Below are positions 6,533 through 12,741 of a DNA stretch of 14,274 bases, piece after piece. This DNA comes from TWA4 sp051879215. Lineage in GTDB: Bacteria; Bacillota; Clostridia; Lachnospirales; Lachnospiraceae. Each line of letters begins with the position of its first letter. Position 1 is the stretch's first letter. Under the pieces are notes generated by a model that saw nothing but the letters and a program-made list of their open reading frames with translations, ran no database searches and was not told where the DNA came from. The stretch covers positions 1 through 14,274 of the forward strand of contig JBJELP010000085.1 in the NCBI GenBank assembly GCA_051879215.1, given 5' to 3'. Made by a program: the position numbers and the translations under genes.

Positions 6533-7072
6533 ATGGTAGCACAGGTTATTGTTAATGAATTGGAAACTTCCGTCAACAGCTTGAATGCGGAAAATATTGA
6601 TACGATTATTGATAAAATTAAAAACCATAAAAGAATTTTCGTGTATGGTACAGGACGTTCCGGTCTGATGCTGAAAGCATTTGCCATGCGTCTGATGCAG
6701 ATCGGCCTGGATTCTTATGTGGTGGGTGAAACAACCACACCTTCTGTAGAAAAGGGAGATCTTCTGGTTATCGCTTCTGCCTCCGGTGAAACCGGCAGTG
6801 TGGTTATGACTGCACAGTCTGCAGTGAAACAGGGTGTCGATTTGGTGGTGATCAGTTCCAATACGGAATCCAGTCTTGGAAAAATTCAGAAACCTGATAT
6901 CATTATTGAATCAGCAACTAAATTTTCCAATTCGAAAGCCAGCATACAGCCTCTGGGAAGTCTGTTTGAACAGATGCTTCTGGTTGTATTTGATGCGATC
7001 ATTCTGAAGATGAGCCAGAAAGAGGAAGGAACCAATGAAGATATGGCACGCAGACATGCCAGCCTTGAATAA
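6533..7072 (+). CDS. 6-phospho-3-hexuloisomerase-like SIS-domain protein (HxlB family), 179 aa
   Basis: SIS-fold isomerase. The family interconverts D-arabino-hex-3-ulose 6-phosphate and fructose 6-phosphate in the ribulose monophosphate pathway. Recognisable parts are YGTGRSGLMLKAFAMRLMQ (38-56) with the phosphate-binding GTGRSG, VVGETTTP (63-70), the second SIS loop SASGET (82-87), QPLGSLFEQ (139-147) and the C-terminal RHASLE. The size of about 180 residues is normal for stand-alone HxlB. GGAGG lies 5 bases before ATG 6533, and the gene follows the dehydrogenase after only 8 bases. The usual partner hexulose-6-phosphate synthase is absent from the window, so a formaldehyde-fixing role is unlikely. 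Feeding a hexulose phosphate from the PTS/dehydrogenase/epimerase steps into fructose 6-phosphate is the better inference. A pentose-phosphate isomerase role cannot be excluded. Confidence 0.87.
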   Translation: MVAQVIVNELETSVNSLNAENIDTIIDKIKNHKRIFVYGTGRSGLMLKAFAMRLMQIGLDSYVVGETTTPSVEKGDLLVIASASGETGSVVMTAQSAVKQGVDLVVISSNTESSLGKIQKPDIIIESATKFSNSKASIQPLGSLFEQMLLVVFDAIILKMSQKEEGTNEDMARRHASLE

Positions 7073-7113
7073 GAACACATAACAATACAGAACTGATTCG
7101 AAACAGTGAAAAG

Positions 7114-7145
7114 TCCATGCGGGAGAAGGGATTCTCCTGCATGGA
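7114..7145 (+). other. Long intercistronic hairpin with GNRA loop
   Basis: TCCATGCGGGAGAA (7114-7127) pairs with TTCTCCTGCATGGA (7132-7145) over 14 bp, with a single G·U and a GGGA loop that fits the GNRA pattern. The downstream sequence TATTGTGC is not a U-run, so it is not a classical terminator. It separates the catabolic genes from the regulator and could stabilise the upstream mRNA 3' end, be a processing site, or reduce readthrough into the regulator gene. Confidence 0.7.
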
Positions 7146-7188
7146 TATTGTGCTATCTGACAAAATCCGATAAACAGAGGGGAAATTC

Positions 7189-9258
7189 ATGAAAAAAAGG
7201 AGTACAGAAATATTGCAGCGGCTGCTGAAACATCCGGAGGAGGAGCTTCGACTGCAGCGGTTGATGGAGGATTATCGAATATCAGAAAAAACATTGAGAA
7301 ATGACATTGAGGAAATAATGGATTTTATTCAGGACTGCGGAATGGGCAATGTGATTTCTGCCGATGTACATGCTCTTCACCTGAATCAGAAGCGGCAGGT
7401 GCCGGAACTGCAGGAGCGGATTTATGGAATGGATCCGTATCTTTACAAAATGTCTCTGGAAGAAAGGAAATTCTATATTGTCATCACACTGTTAAGGAAT
7501 GAAGGATATTATTCCATGCAGCAGCTGGCTGATGAAATGTATGTCACACGGAATACGATTGTAAATGATTGCAAGGTTGTGCGGGAATATCTGGAAATGT
7601 ATGGAATTTCCTTTATTGCCAGAAACAAACGGGGGATCAAGCTGGAAAATGCAGAAGGAAAAGCAGAAAATATGCTGATCGATATGTTTTTGTCCCTGAT
7701 GCCCTCATTATCCGGTGAAGATGCTTTTTTTGTGCAGTATCTGATGAATAAGGCGGGATTCCGATACTATCTGGAGCAGATTTTCTATAATATGAACTGT
7801 TTTACCAAAGAAAATAACGTTTTTTTTGCAAAAGAGGTTTTCTTTGAAATTGCCGTATGTATTTTTGTGCTGCTGAATCTGCACGACAGCGGACAGAAAC
7901 ATAACATTTTGATAAAGGAAAAGCCGCGTCAGTTGGATGTAATCGGAAGAATGATCCAATACGTGGCAGGTAATATGCCTGGTATGAGCCTGAAGAGCAA
8001 CGAAATTGTTGCAATTGAACAGAAAATTCTGAAACGAAACCTGCATCCGGAAGTTCAGAGCATCAATGATTTTGAACTTTATGGCGTAATTTCGCATTTT
8101 CTGCTGGAAATCGGCAGAGAGATTAAAATGGGAATCCAGAATGATGATCTTCTGATCAAATCCCTGATTTCCCATATCAGAAACATGCGCAACTGGAGCT
8201 CCTTTGAATTTGATCTGGATAACGACATGGCGGCAGCTTTGTTTGAGGATGTAAAGGCAGCAGCAGAAGACAAATATTATATACTGGAGAACTATCTGAA
8301 TTACCGCATGAATTCCGGGATGAAGGACAGTATTGTTATTCATATCTGTGCGGCTCTTTTGCGGAAACGTGCCAACATGCGTCCCTGTAATGTAATTGTC
8401 TCCTGCCCGGGCAGTATGGCTACCAGTAAGTATCTGGAAGCACAGATACAGAATTATTTTAAACTGAATATTATCGGGACCATGACCACCGAGCAGGTGA
8501 AAACCATTGGAAAAAGCCTGACAGAGATTGATTTTATCATTTCTACAGTGGCAATTCCGAAATGCAGCCTTCCGGTCGTTGTGGTAAGTCCTGTTCTTAC
8601 CATTGAGGATATCAATAATATTCAGAGTGCCATTCTGTGCAGCAACCAGGCACAGGAAAATGGACTTTCCGATCAGTACCCGATGTTATTCAGACTCTAT
8701 GATGTGTATACCATGGGTGACAGCAATAAGATTGCTTATATAGAGCGGGAACTGAAAAGAGTATTGGAAAATGTGATGCAGATTGAGTCAGAAACTGCCA
8801 GAAATTCGGCTCTGATGAAAATGCTGCAGCTGAAGTATGTACGTCTGGACAAACGTGAGCTGGAATGGCGGGAAGCAATGCGCATTACAGCTGAAGATCT
8901 GATCCTGGATGGATATTTTGATACCGGTTATGTGGAAAAAGCCATTGAAAATGTGGAGGAATACGGCAGTTATATTATTGTGAACAGGGGAATCGCTCTG
9001 GCACATGCCAACAAAGAAGCAGGTGTGTATGAGGACGGACTCAGTCTGCTGGTAGCCGGAAACGGAATCCATTTTGAAGACGGGGAAACTGTATACATGA
9101 TGTTCTTTTTCTCACAGAAAGGTGAAACGGATTATCTGGATTTGTTTAAAGAAATCATTCGCCTGGGCAATGACCAGGCGAACATTGAAAAAATGCGGAA
9201 AATGGATAAACCGGGAGAGGTTTATCAGCTGATCATGGAAATTTTGACCGAGTATTGA
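7189..9258 (+). CDS. PRD-containing transcriptional activator with EIIB- and EIIA-like domains (MtlR/LicR type), 689 aa
   Basis: DNA-binding regulator of the BglG/LevR-derived MtlR/LicR class, expected to switch on the PTS operon upstream according to PTS phosphorylation. An N-terminal helix-turn-helix (about 5-45, RLQRLMEDYRISEKTLRNDI) is followed by a second one (about 100-140, QQLADEMYVTRNTIVNDCK). Two PTS regulation domains span about 180-395, with histidines in ISHIRNMRN and VIHICAALL. A GatB-like EIIB domain starts at VIVSCPGSMATSKY with Cys406. A mannitol/fructose-type EIIA domain at about 545-689 has GIALAHA with His606. Both phosphorylation residues are present, so control by the operon's own IIA/IIB is plausible. 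A GAGGGG site precedes the ATG. It lies 116 bases after hxlB beyond a long hairpin, and may be expressed by readthrough or from a weak local promoter. Antiterminator function is unlikely because the N-terminus is HTH, not CAT/RBD. Confidence 0.92.
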   Translation: MKKRSTEILQRLLKHPEEELRLQRLMEDYRISEKTLRNDIEEIMDFIQDCGMGNVISADVHALHLNQKRQVPELQERIYGMDPYLYKMSLEERKFYIVITLLRNEGYYSMQQLADEMYVTRNTIVNDCKVVREYLEMYGISFIARNKRGIKLENAEGKAENMLIDMFLSLMPSLSGEDAFFVQYLMNKAGFRYYLEQIFYNMNCFTKENNVFFAKEVFFEIAVCIFVLLNLHDSGQKHNILIKEKPRQLDVIGRMIQYVAGNMPGMSLKSNEIVAIEQKILKRNLHPEVQSINDFELYGVISHFLLEIGREIKMGIQNDDLLIKSLISHIRNMRNWSSFEFDLDNDMAAALFEDVKAAAEDKYYILENYLNYRMNSGMKDSIVIHICAALLRKRANMRPCNVIVSCPGSMATSKYLEAQIQNYFKLNIIGTMTTEQVKTIGKSLTEIDFIISTVAIPKCSLPVVVVSPVLTIEDINNIQSAILCSNQAQENGLSDQYPMLFRLYDVYTMGDSNKIAYIERELKRVLENVMQIESETARNSALMKMLQLKYVRLDKRELEWREAMRITAEDLILDGYFDTGYVEKAIENVEEYGSYIIVNRGIALAHANKEAGVYEDGLSLLVAGNGIHFEDGETVYMMFFFSQKGETDYLDLFKEIIRLGNDQANIEKMRKMDKPGEVYQLIMEILTEY

Positions 9259-9314
9259 TGAATAAACATAAAGCTTATACGATGGGAACATAGCGGAGAT
9301 TCCCAGTTAAGAAA

Positions 9315-9404
9315 ATGAAAGAAATACCGGATTATGGGGTTACCGTGGGAAAACCGGCAAAAGTCGTAAAAGTATTGTACAAAGATCGGTTTGAAAACAA
9401 GTAA
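9315..9404 (+). pseudogene. C-terminal relic of a hexapeptide-repeat acetyltransferase
   Basis: A 29-codon frame ending at TAA 9402-9404 reads EIPDYGVTVGKPAKVVKVLY then KDRFENK. This is the classical end of left-handed beta-helix acyltransferases, in which (D)IP.YAVA.G.PAKV(I/V)(K) closes the helix and is followed by a basic tail. The rest of the enzyme is missing: the frame is closed by a TAG at 9291-9293 and the sequence before it reads into the end of the regulator. There is no ribosome binding site for the internal ATG, so it is a fossil left by deletion. The remaining intergenic sequence 9259-9447 shows only short weak hairpins. Confidence 0.6.
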
Positions 9405-9447
9405 ATTCTCGCATAAAGAGAACATTTCTCAACAACAGAAAACCTCG

Positions 9448-9477
9448 TTGACAGATAAAGCAGGACTAAAGTATACT
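9448..9477 (+). promoter_or_regulatory. Distal promoter (P1) of the DUF2325 gene
   Basis: Perfect TTGACA (9448-9453) and TATACT (9472-9477) are separated by 18 bases. The expected start of transcription at about 9484 falls inside the TTAG-N6-CTAA palindrome at 9483-9496, so a bound repressor would block initiation. Confidence 0.65.
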
Positions 9478-9482
9478 CTTTG

Positions 9483-9496
9483 TTAGTGGAAACTAA
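9483..9496. promoter_or_regulatory. Operator-like palindrome TTAG-N6-CTAA
   Basis: TTAGTGGAAACTAA lies immediately after the P1 -10. With one more base on each side the arms GTTAGT and ACTAAC match perfectly around GGAA. The same spacing class recurs at 10045-10058 before feoA. TTAG/CTAA arms are reminiscent of DtxR/MntR-family boxes and unlike the clostridial Fur box (TGATAAT-type). Confidence 0.55.
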
Positions 9497-9523
9497 CTTG
9501 AGGTACAGGTCATGCTTTTATTT

Positions 9524-9553
9524 TTGACATAGGAGTTAGCCATCTATAACTAA
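9524..9553 (+). promoter_or_regulatory. Proximal promoter (P2) with overlapping TTAG-N10-CTAA operator
   Basis: TTGACA at 9524-9529 is followed 17 bases later by TAACTA (9547-9552). TTAG (9536-9539) and CTAA (9550-9553) flank 10 bases, so the palindrome starts 12 bases after the -35 begins and covers the -10. The feoA promoter has almost the same geometry (13 bases). The -10 itself is weak, so P2 activity is uncertain; the repeated architecture is the stronger signal. Confidence 0.5.
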
Positions 9554-9577
9554 TATCATGAAAAAGGAGGAAAATAG

Positions 9578-9850
9578 ATGAGTGTAGTTATTATAGGCGG
9601 GAATGAATGTATGGTTCGAAATTATAAAGCAATATGTGAAGAATATAATTGCAAAGCAAAAGTTTTCCCCAAGCAGAACAGCAGTATGAAAGGAATCGGA
9701 AATCCGGATCTGCTTGTCCTCTTTACCGGTACCGTATCTCATAAAATGGTACAGAATGCATTAAGGGAAGTAAAAGGGCAGGATACAAAGGTTGTTCGTT
9801 CGCACACAAGTTCCATATCTGCTTTAAAGAATATTTTAAGTAGTATCTGA
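9578..9850 (+). CDS. DUF2325-family protein of the iron-uptake island, 90 aa
   Basis: Small cytoplasmic protein recognised as DUF2325 by its N-terminal VVIIGGNECMVRNYKAICEE (residues 3-22), the central DLLVLFTGTVSHKMVQ (44-59) and a short basic C-terminal half ending in SALKNIL. In the family the fold appears Rossmann-like and no biochemical activity is firmly known to me. Cysteines at 11, 20 and 25 could take part in metal or redox chemistry, which is inference. AAAGGAGG 9 bases before the ATG gives a strong start. It lies about 270 bases upstream of feoA and has operator-like sites of the same two classes, so it probably belongs to the same iron-responsive regulon. In Firmicutes DUF2325 genes are often found beside feo genes (recall). 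Confidence 0.8.
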   Translation: MSVVIIGGNECMVRNYKAICEEYNCKAKVFPKQNSSMKGIGNPDLLVLFTGTVSHKMVQNALREVKGQDTKVVRSHTSSISALKNILSSI

Positions 9851-9985
9851 CATATTGAATGAACGCATATTAAATGAAGACCCATTGAAAGATATGGAAA
9901 TATCTGCCAGAAAAAAACGGCTGTTCATGCATTAATGAGAAAATATCTCAATAAACGATTTATCAACAGAATCAGCGTGAAATAA
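9849..9985 (+). pseudogene. Possible frame-broken small gene (unidentified)
   Basis: One frame (9849-9935) reads ILNEDPLKDMEISARKKR and then stops. The next frame continues from the A7 tract at 9911-9917 as TAVHALMRKYLNKRF, then INRISVK, and stops at 9983-9985. One extra base in the A-tract would join the two into a single coding segment of about 45 residues. I do not recognise the protein and see no strong ribosome binding site; a TTG at 9855 is the best start. It may be a slippery-tract frameshift, a degraded gene or chance. Confidence 0.25.
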
Positions 9986-9987
9986 TA

Positions 9988-10018
9988 TTGACAAAACATG
10001 TTAGTTAAATTAAACTAA
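9988..10018 (+). promoter_or_regulatory. feoAB promoter with overlapping TTAG-N10-CTAA operator
   Basis: Consensus TTGACA (9988-9993) is followed 17 bases later by TAAACT (10011-10016). The near-perfect palindrome TTAGTTAAATTAAACTAA (10001-10018) covers the spacer and the -10, with fully complementary 6-base arms TTAGTT and AACTAA. Binding here would exclude RNA polymerase. An iron-bound DtxR/IdeR/MntR-type repressor is the likeliest ligand given the feoA/feoB genes downstream (inference). Confidence 0.7.
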
Positions 10019-10044
10019 TTAAAGTTAAATATAGATAACTAATT

Positions 10045-10058
10045 TTAGAAAATACTAA
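10045..10058. promoter_or_regulatory. Second feoA operator-like site, TTAG-N6-CTAA
   Basis: TTAGAAAATACTAA lies about 25 bases downstream of the feoA transcription start expected from the promoter at 9988. It has the same TTAG-N6-CTAA spacing as the site at 9483-9496. An AACTAA at 10037-10042 just before it adds another half-site. It could serve as an auxiliary operator or roadblock. Confidence 0.45.
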
Positions 10059-10117
10059 CTTCATTTGGAAGTGTATGAGATTGAGCAGAATATGTATGGA
10101 AAGGCAGGGCATAAGAT

Positions 10118-10330
10118 ATGAGTTTGGCAGATGCAATAACCGGAGAAGAATATATTGTGAAAAATATTGACGCTGAGGATGAAGAACTGAAGTCTTTTCT
10201 GTTTTCTCTGGGATGTTACAGTGGAGAACCAATTACTGTAATTTCACACATAAAAGGCGGCTGTGTTGTTTCCATTAAGGATGCCAGATATAACATCGAT
10301 ATGGATTTGGCGAGAGCTATTTCCGTGTAA
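10118..10330 (+). CDS. feoA: FeoA, ferrous iron transport accessory protein, 70 aa
   Basis: Small SH3-like cytoplasmic protein that assists FeoB. Typical parts are an N-terminal segment leading to the helix ELKSFLFSLGCYSGEPITVI (about 25-44; the family has L..LG...G..(I/V).V), then GGCVVSIKDARYNIDMDLARAISV, in which the strand and the final R.(D)..LA..I.V pattern of FeoA are clear. The usual length is 70-80. The first-strand region is shorter and more acidic than E. coli FeoA. An AGGCAGGG stretch upstream is a modest ribosome binding site. The gene is preceded by its own promoter with two operator-like palindromes and followed after 124 bases by feoB, the spacer holding a structured element. 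Confidence 0.88.
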   Translation: MSLADAITGEEYIVKNIDAEDEELKSFLFSLGCYSGEPITVISHIKGGCVVSIKDARYNIDMDLARAISV

Positions 10331-10336
10331 TTCAAT

Positions 10337-10390
10337 TATTTTATCGGTATTTTGCTGTACAGCAAACGTCGGTTTTGCTGAGATAAAATA
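10337..10390 (+). other. Structured feoA-feoB spacer with alternative hairpins
   Basis: A perfect 9-bp outer stem (TATTTTATC 10337-10345 with GATAAAATA 10382-10390) encloses three related segments: TTTGCTG (10351-10357), CAGCAAA (10360-10366) and TTTGCTG (10374-10380). The middle segment can pair fully with either neighbour but not both at once. Tight pairing with the left copy leaves only a minimal loop, while pairing with the right copy has a 7-base loop. No U-run follows directly, so it is not an ordinary terminator. Confidence 0.5.
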
Positions 10391-10454
10391 AAGAATAAGA
10401 GTATTTTACTATTTTCATAAAAAAGATTTGTTATATGAAAGAGGAGGATTCATC

Positions 10455-12461
10455 ATGAGAATCGCATTGACAGGTAATCCCAACAGTGGGAAGACTACAA
10501 TGTATAATGCATTGACCGGAAGGAATGAAAAAGTCGGAAACTGGGCGGGTGTTACCGTAGAAAAGAAAGAAAGTCCAATCAAAAAGTCCTATTATGATGG
10601 TTCAGAAGAGCTGATTGCTGTAGACCTGCCGGGAGCATATTCCATGTCCCCATTTACATCGGAAGAGAGTATTACCAGTGCTTATGTAAAGAACGAGAAT
10701 CCCGATGCAATTATTAATATTGTGGATGCCACCAATTTAAGCCGAAGCCTGTTTTTTACCACGCAGCTTCTTGAACTTGGCATTCCTGTGGTTGTTGCAC
10801 TCAATAAAAGTGATGTAAATGAAAAGAAGAATACGGAAATTAATGTATCGCTTTTGTCTGAAAAGCTGGGATGCCCGGTTATTAAGACAGTTTCAACCTC
10901 TTCCGGCCACATTGGATTAAAAGAGGTGGTAACAAAAGCGGCTTCTTTAAAAGGACGTGAACAGAAAGCACCTTATGTACAGGGTGCGATTGATTTACAT
11001 AACAAAAGCAAAGTAGAGGCAGAAGACCGAAAACGTTTTGATTTTGTAAAATCCATTGTTTCCTCTGTTGAAAAGCGTAAAGTTTTAACGAAAGAGAAAA
11101 ATGGTCAGGATAAAATTGATGCAGTTCTTACGAATCCCTGGCTTGGAATTCCGATTTTTGCATTGGTTATGTTTGGCGTGTTTTATATTTCACAGTCCAC
11201 AGTGGGAACATGGATTGCAGACTGGCTGGTTGGCTGGATCGAGGTCTTCCAGGAATGGGTGGCCGGTCTGGTGGAAAATGCGAATCCTTTCTTACAGTCA
11301 CTCCTTGTGGACGGTATTATCGGTGGTGTAGGTGCTGTTGTCGGTTTCCTTCCCCTTGTTATGGTCATGTACTTCCTGATTGCTCTTCTGGAAGACTGCG
11401 GATACATGTCAAGAGCAACCGTGGTTCTGGATCCGATTTTTAAACGTGTTGGTCTTTCCGGCAAATCGGTTATCCCCATGGTTATCGGCACCGGATGTGC
11501 GATTCCGGGTATTATGGCATGCCGTACGATCCGTAACGAGAGAGAACGGAGAGCGACAGCCATGCTGACACCGTTTATGCCCTGTGGTGCAAAGCTGCCG
11601 GTTATTGCATTGTTTGTCGGTGCATTTTTCCCGGATACCCCCTGGGTGGGAACTCTGATGTATTTTGTCGGTATTCTTTTAATCCTGTTTGGAGCATTAT
11701 TGGTAAATGCGATTACAGGATATAAATTCAGAAAATCCTTCTTTATTATTGAGTTGCCTGAATATAAGATTCCCAGTCTGAAAAGGGCTGTTATTTCCAT
11801 GCTTGGACGGGGAAAAGCATATATTATCAAAGCAGGAACCATTATCCTTGTATGCAATACCATTGTGCAGATCATGCAATCCTTCAACTGGCAGCTGCAG
11901 GTGGTGGAGGAAGGTATGGAAAGCACTTCCATTCTTGCAGGAATCGCTTCTCCCATTGCCGTTATTTTCGTACCAATCGTGGGTATTGCAGCATGGCAGC
12001 TGGCAGCTGCAGCGGTAACCGGCTTTATCGCAAAAGAAAATGTTGTGGGAACACTTGCGGTATGCTATGGTTTAAGTGCATTTATTGATACGGAAGAGCT
12101 TGCTCTGGTTGGCGACGGAAATGTGGTTGCACAGGCCATGGCACTTACAAAAGTGGCAGCTCTTGCTTATCTGATGTTTAATTTATTTACACCGCCCTGT
12201 TTTGCAGCCCTTGGTGCCATGAATTCGGAAATGCAAAGCAAAAAGTGGCTGTGGGGCGGGATTGCTCTTCAGTTGGGAACCGGTTATGTGGTTGCTTTCC
12301 TTGTGTACCAGATTGGTACATTGATTACAACCGGCGCGTTTGGAAACGGATTTGTTCCGGGACTCATTGCAGTCATTGCCATGGCGGCTGCAGTCGTGGG
12401 ATTGATTTACAGAACCAATAAAAAATTTGCAGCAGAGTATGAATTAAAGAAAGCAGTCTAA
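10455..12461 (+). CDS. feoB: FeoB, ferrous iron transport GTPase/permease, 668 aa
   Basis: Inner-membrane Fe(II) transporter with an N-terminal G domain. G1 is GNPNSGKT (7-14), the switch II motif G3 is DLPG (57-60) and G4 is NKSD (117-120). A helical insert of about 160-220 carries the guanine-dissociation-inhibitor-like region. The membrane part contains the conserved GTGCAIPGIMACRTIRNERE and TPFMPCGAKLPVI signatures, the latter two corresponding to the Gate/core motifs of FeoB. Total length is near 670, typical for Firmicute FeoB without a large C-terminal cytoplasmic domain. The start ATG at 10455 follows GAGGAGG with 7 bases; an in-frame upstream ATG at 10428 would bury that site. It lies downstream of feoA and is followed after 31 bases by its Cys-rich partner. 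Iron-dependent repression is inferred from the feoA promoter. Confidence 0.97.
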   Translation: MRIALTGNPNSGKTTMYNALTGRNEKVGNWAGVTVEKKESPIKKSYYDGSEELIAVDLPGAYSMSPFTSEESITSAYVKNENPDAIINIVDATNLSRSLFFTTQLLELGIPVVVALNKSDVNEKKNTEINVSLLSEKLGCPVIKTVSTSSGHIGLKEVVTKAASLKGREQKAPYVQGAIDLHNKSKVEAEDRKRFDFVKSIVSSVEKRKVLTKEKNGQDKIDAVLTNPWLGIPIFALVMFGVFYISQSTVGTWIADWLVGWIEVFQEWVAGLVENANPFLQSLLVDGIIGGVGAVVGFLPLVMVMYFLIALLEDCGYMSRATVVLDPIFKRVGLSGKSVIPMVIGTGCAIPGIMACRTIRNERERRATAMLTPFMPCGAKLPVIALFVGAFFPDTPWVGTLMYFVGILLILFGALLVNAITGYKFRKSFFIIELPEYKIPSLKRAVISMLGRGKAYIIKAGTIILVCNTIVQIMQSFNWQLQVVEEGMESTSILAGIASPIAVIFVPIVGIAAWQLAAAAVTGFIAKENVVGTLAVCYGLSAFIDTEELALVGDGNVVAQAMALTKVAALAYLMFNLFTPPCFAALGAMNSEMQSKKWLWGGIALQLGTGYVVAFLVYQIGTLITTGAFGNGFVPGLIAVIAMAAAVVGLIYRTNKKFAAEYELKKAV

Positions 12462-12492
12462 GCTTTGCAGACTCGACCGGAAAGGAACGGCG

Positions 12493-12672
12493 ATGGAAAA
12501 TATTATTGTCATAGGAATTTTACTGATTTTAGTAGGTGCGGCAATTCTTCATATATATAAAGAAAAGAAAAAAGGTGCCAGATGTATTGGATGCTCATCT
12601 GCCGGATGCTGTTCCGGTAAAACATGCGGAAGCGTAAATGAAAGCAGTAAATGTCATAATGATGGTAAGTAG
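12493..12672 (+). CDS. FeoB-associated Cys-rich membrane protein, 59 aa
   Basis: Short single-pass protein. Residues 4-21 form one hydrophobic helix (IIVIGILLILVGAAILHI), followed by a basic stretch KEKKKGAR and a cysteine block with CIGC, GCC and TCG, then one more Cys near the end. This is the layout of the FeoB-associated Cys-rich membrane protein family found next to feoB in Firmicutes and proposed to help the transporter, possibly by handling iron at the cytoplasmic face. Six cysteines lie after the membrane segment, enough for a metal site. An AAAGGAACGG site precedes ATG 12493. It follows feoB after 31 bases and ends just before a hairpin, so it closes the feo transcript. The biochemical role is not known to me. 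Confidence 0.88.
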   Translation: MENIIVIGILLILVGAAILHIYKEKKKGARCIGCSSAGCCSGKTCGSVNESSKCHNDGK

Positions 12673-12676
12673 ATGG

Positions 12677-12702
12677 ATGCCTGCACCTTTTGGTGCGGGC
12701 AT
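12677..12702 (+). terminator. Hairpin at end of the feo operon, partial terminator
   Basis: ATGCCTGCACC (12677-12687) pairs with GGTGCGGGCAT (12692-12702) across TTTT, an 11-bp stem with one G·U. The tail TATCTGAAAAA has few U residues, so termination is probably incomplete. That would let some transcripts run on into the Fur-like gene, for which I see no clear promoter of its own. Confidence 0.5.
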
Positions 12703-12741
12703 TATCTGAAAAATGACATTTTATTGGAAAGGGGCTGAAAC

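Noticed and set aside
9283..9305. TGGGAA...TTCCCA hairpin after the regulator as a terminator
   Set aside because: It has only a 6-bp stem with an 11-base loop and no T-run; it is too weak to call.
9890..9905. AGATAT-GGAA-ATATCT hairpin after the DUF2325 gene
   Set aside because: It has a 6-bp AT-rich stem with no T-run and is probably not a terminator.
9483..10058. Fur box assignment for the iron-island operators
   Set aside because: The arms are TTAG/CTAA rather than the TGATAAT/ATTATCA repeats of Fur boxes; DtxR/MntR-type is a better but unproven guess.
11183..11956. Long minus-strand open frame inside feoB
   Set aside because: It is antisense to conserved FeoB membrane motifs, with an Ile/Pro/Arg/Thr-rich composition that is typical of a shadow frame.
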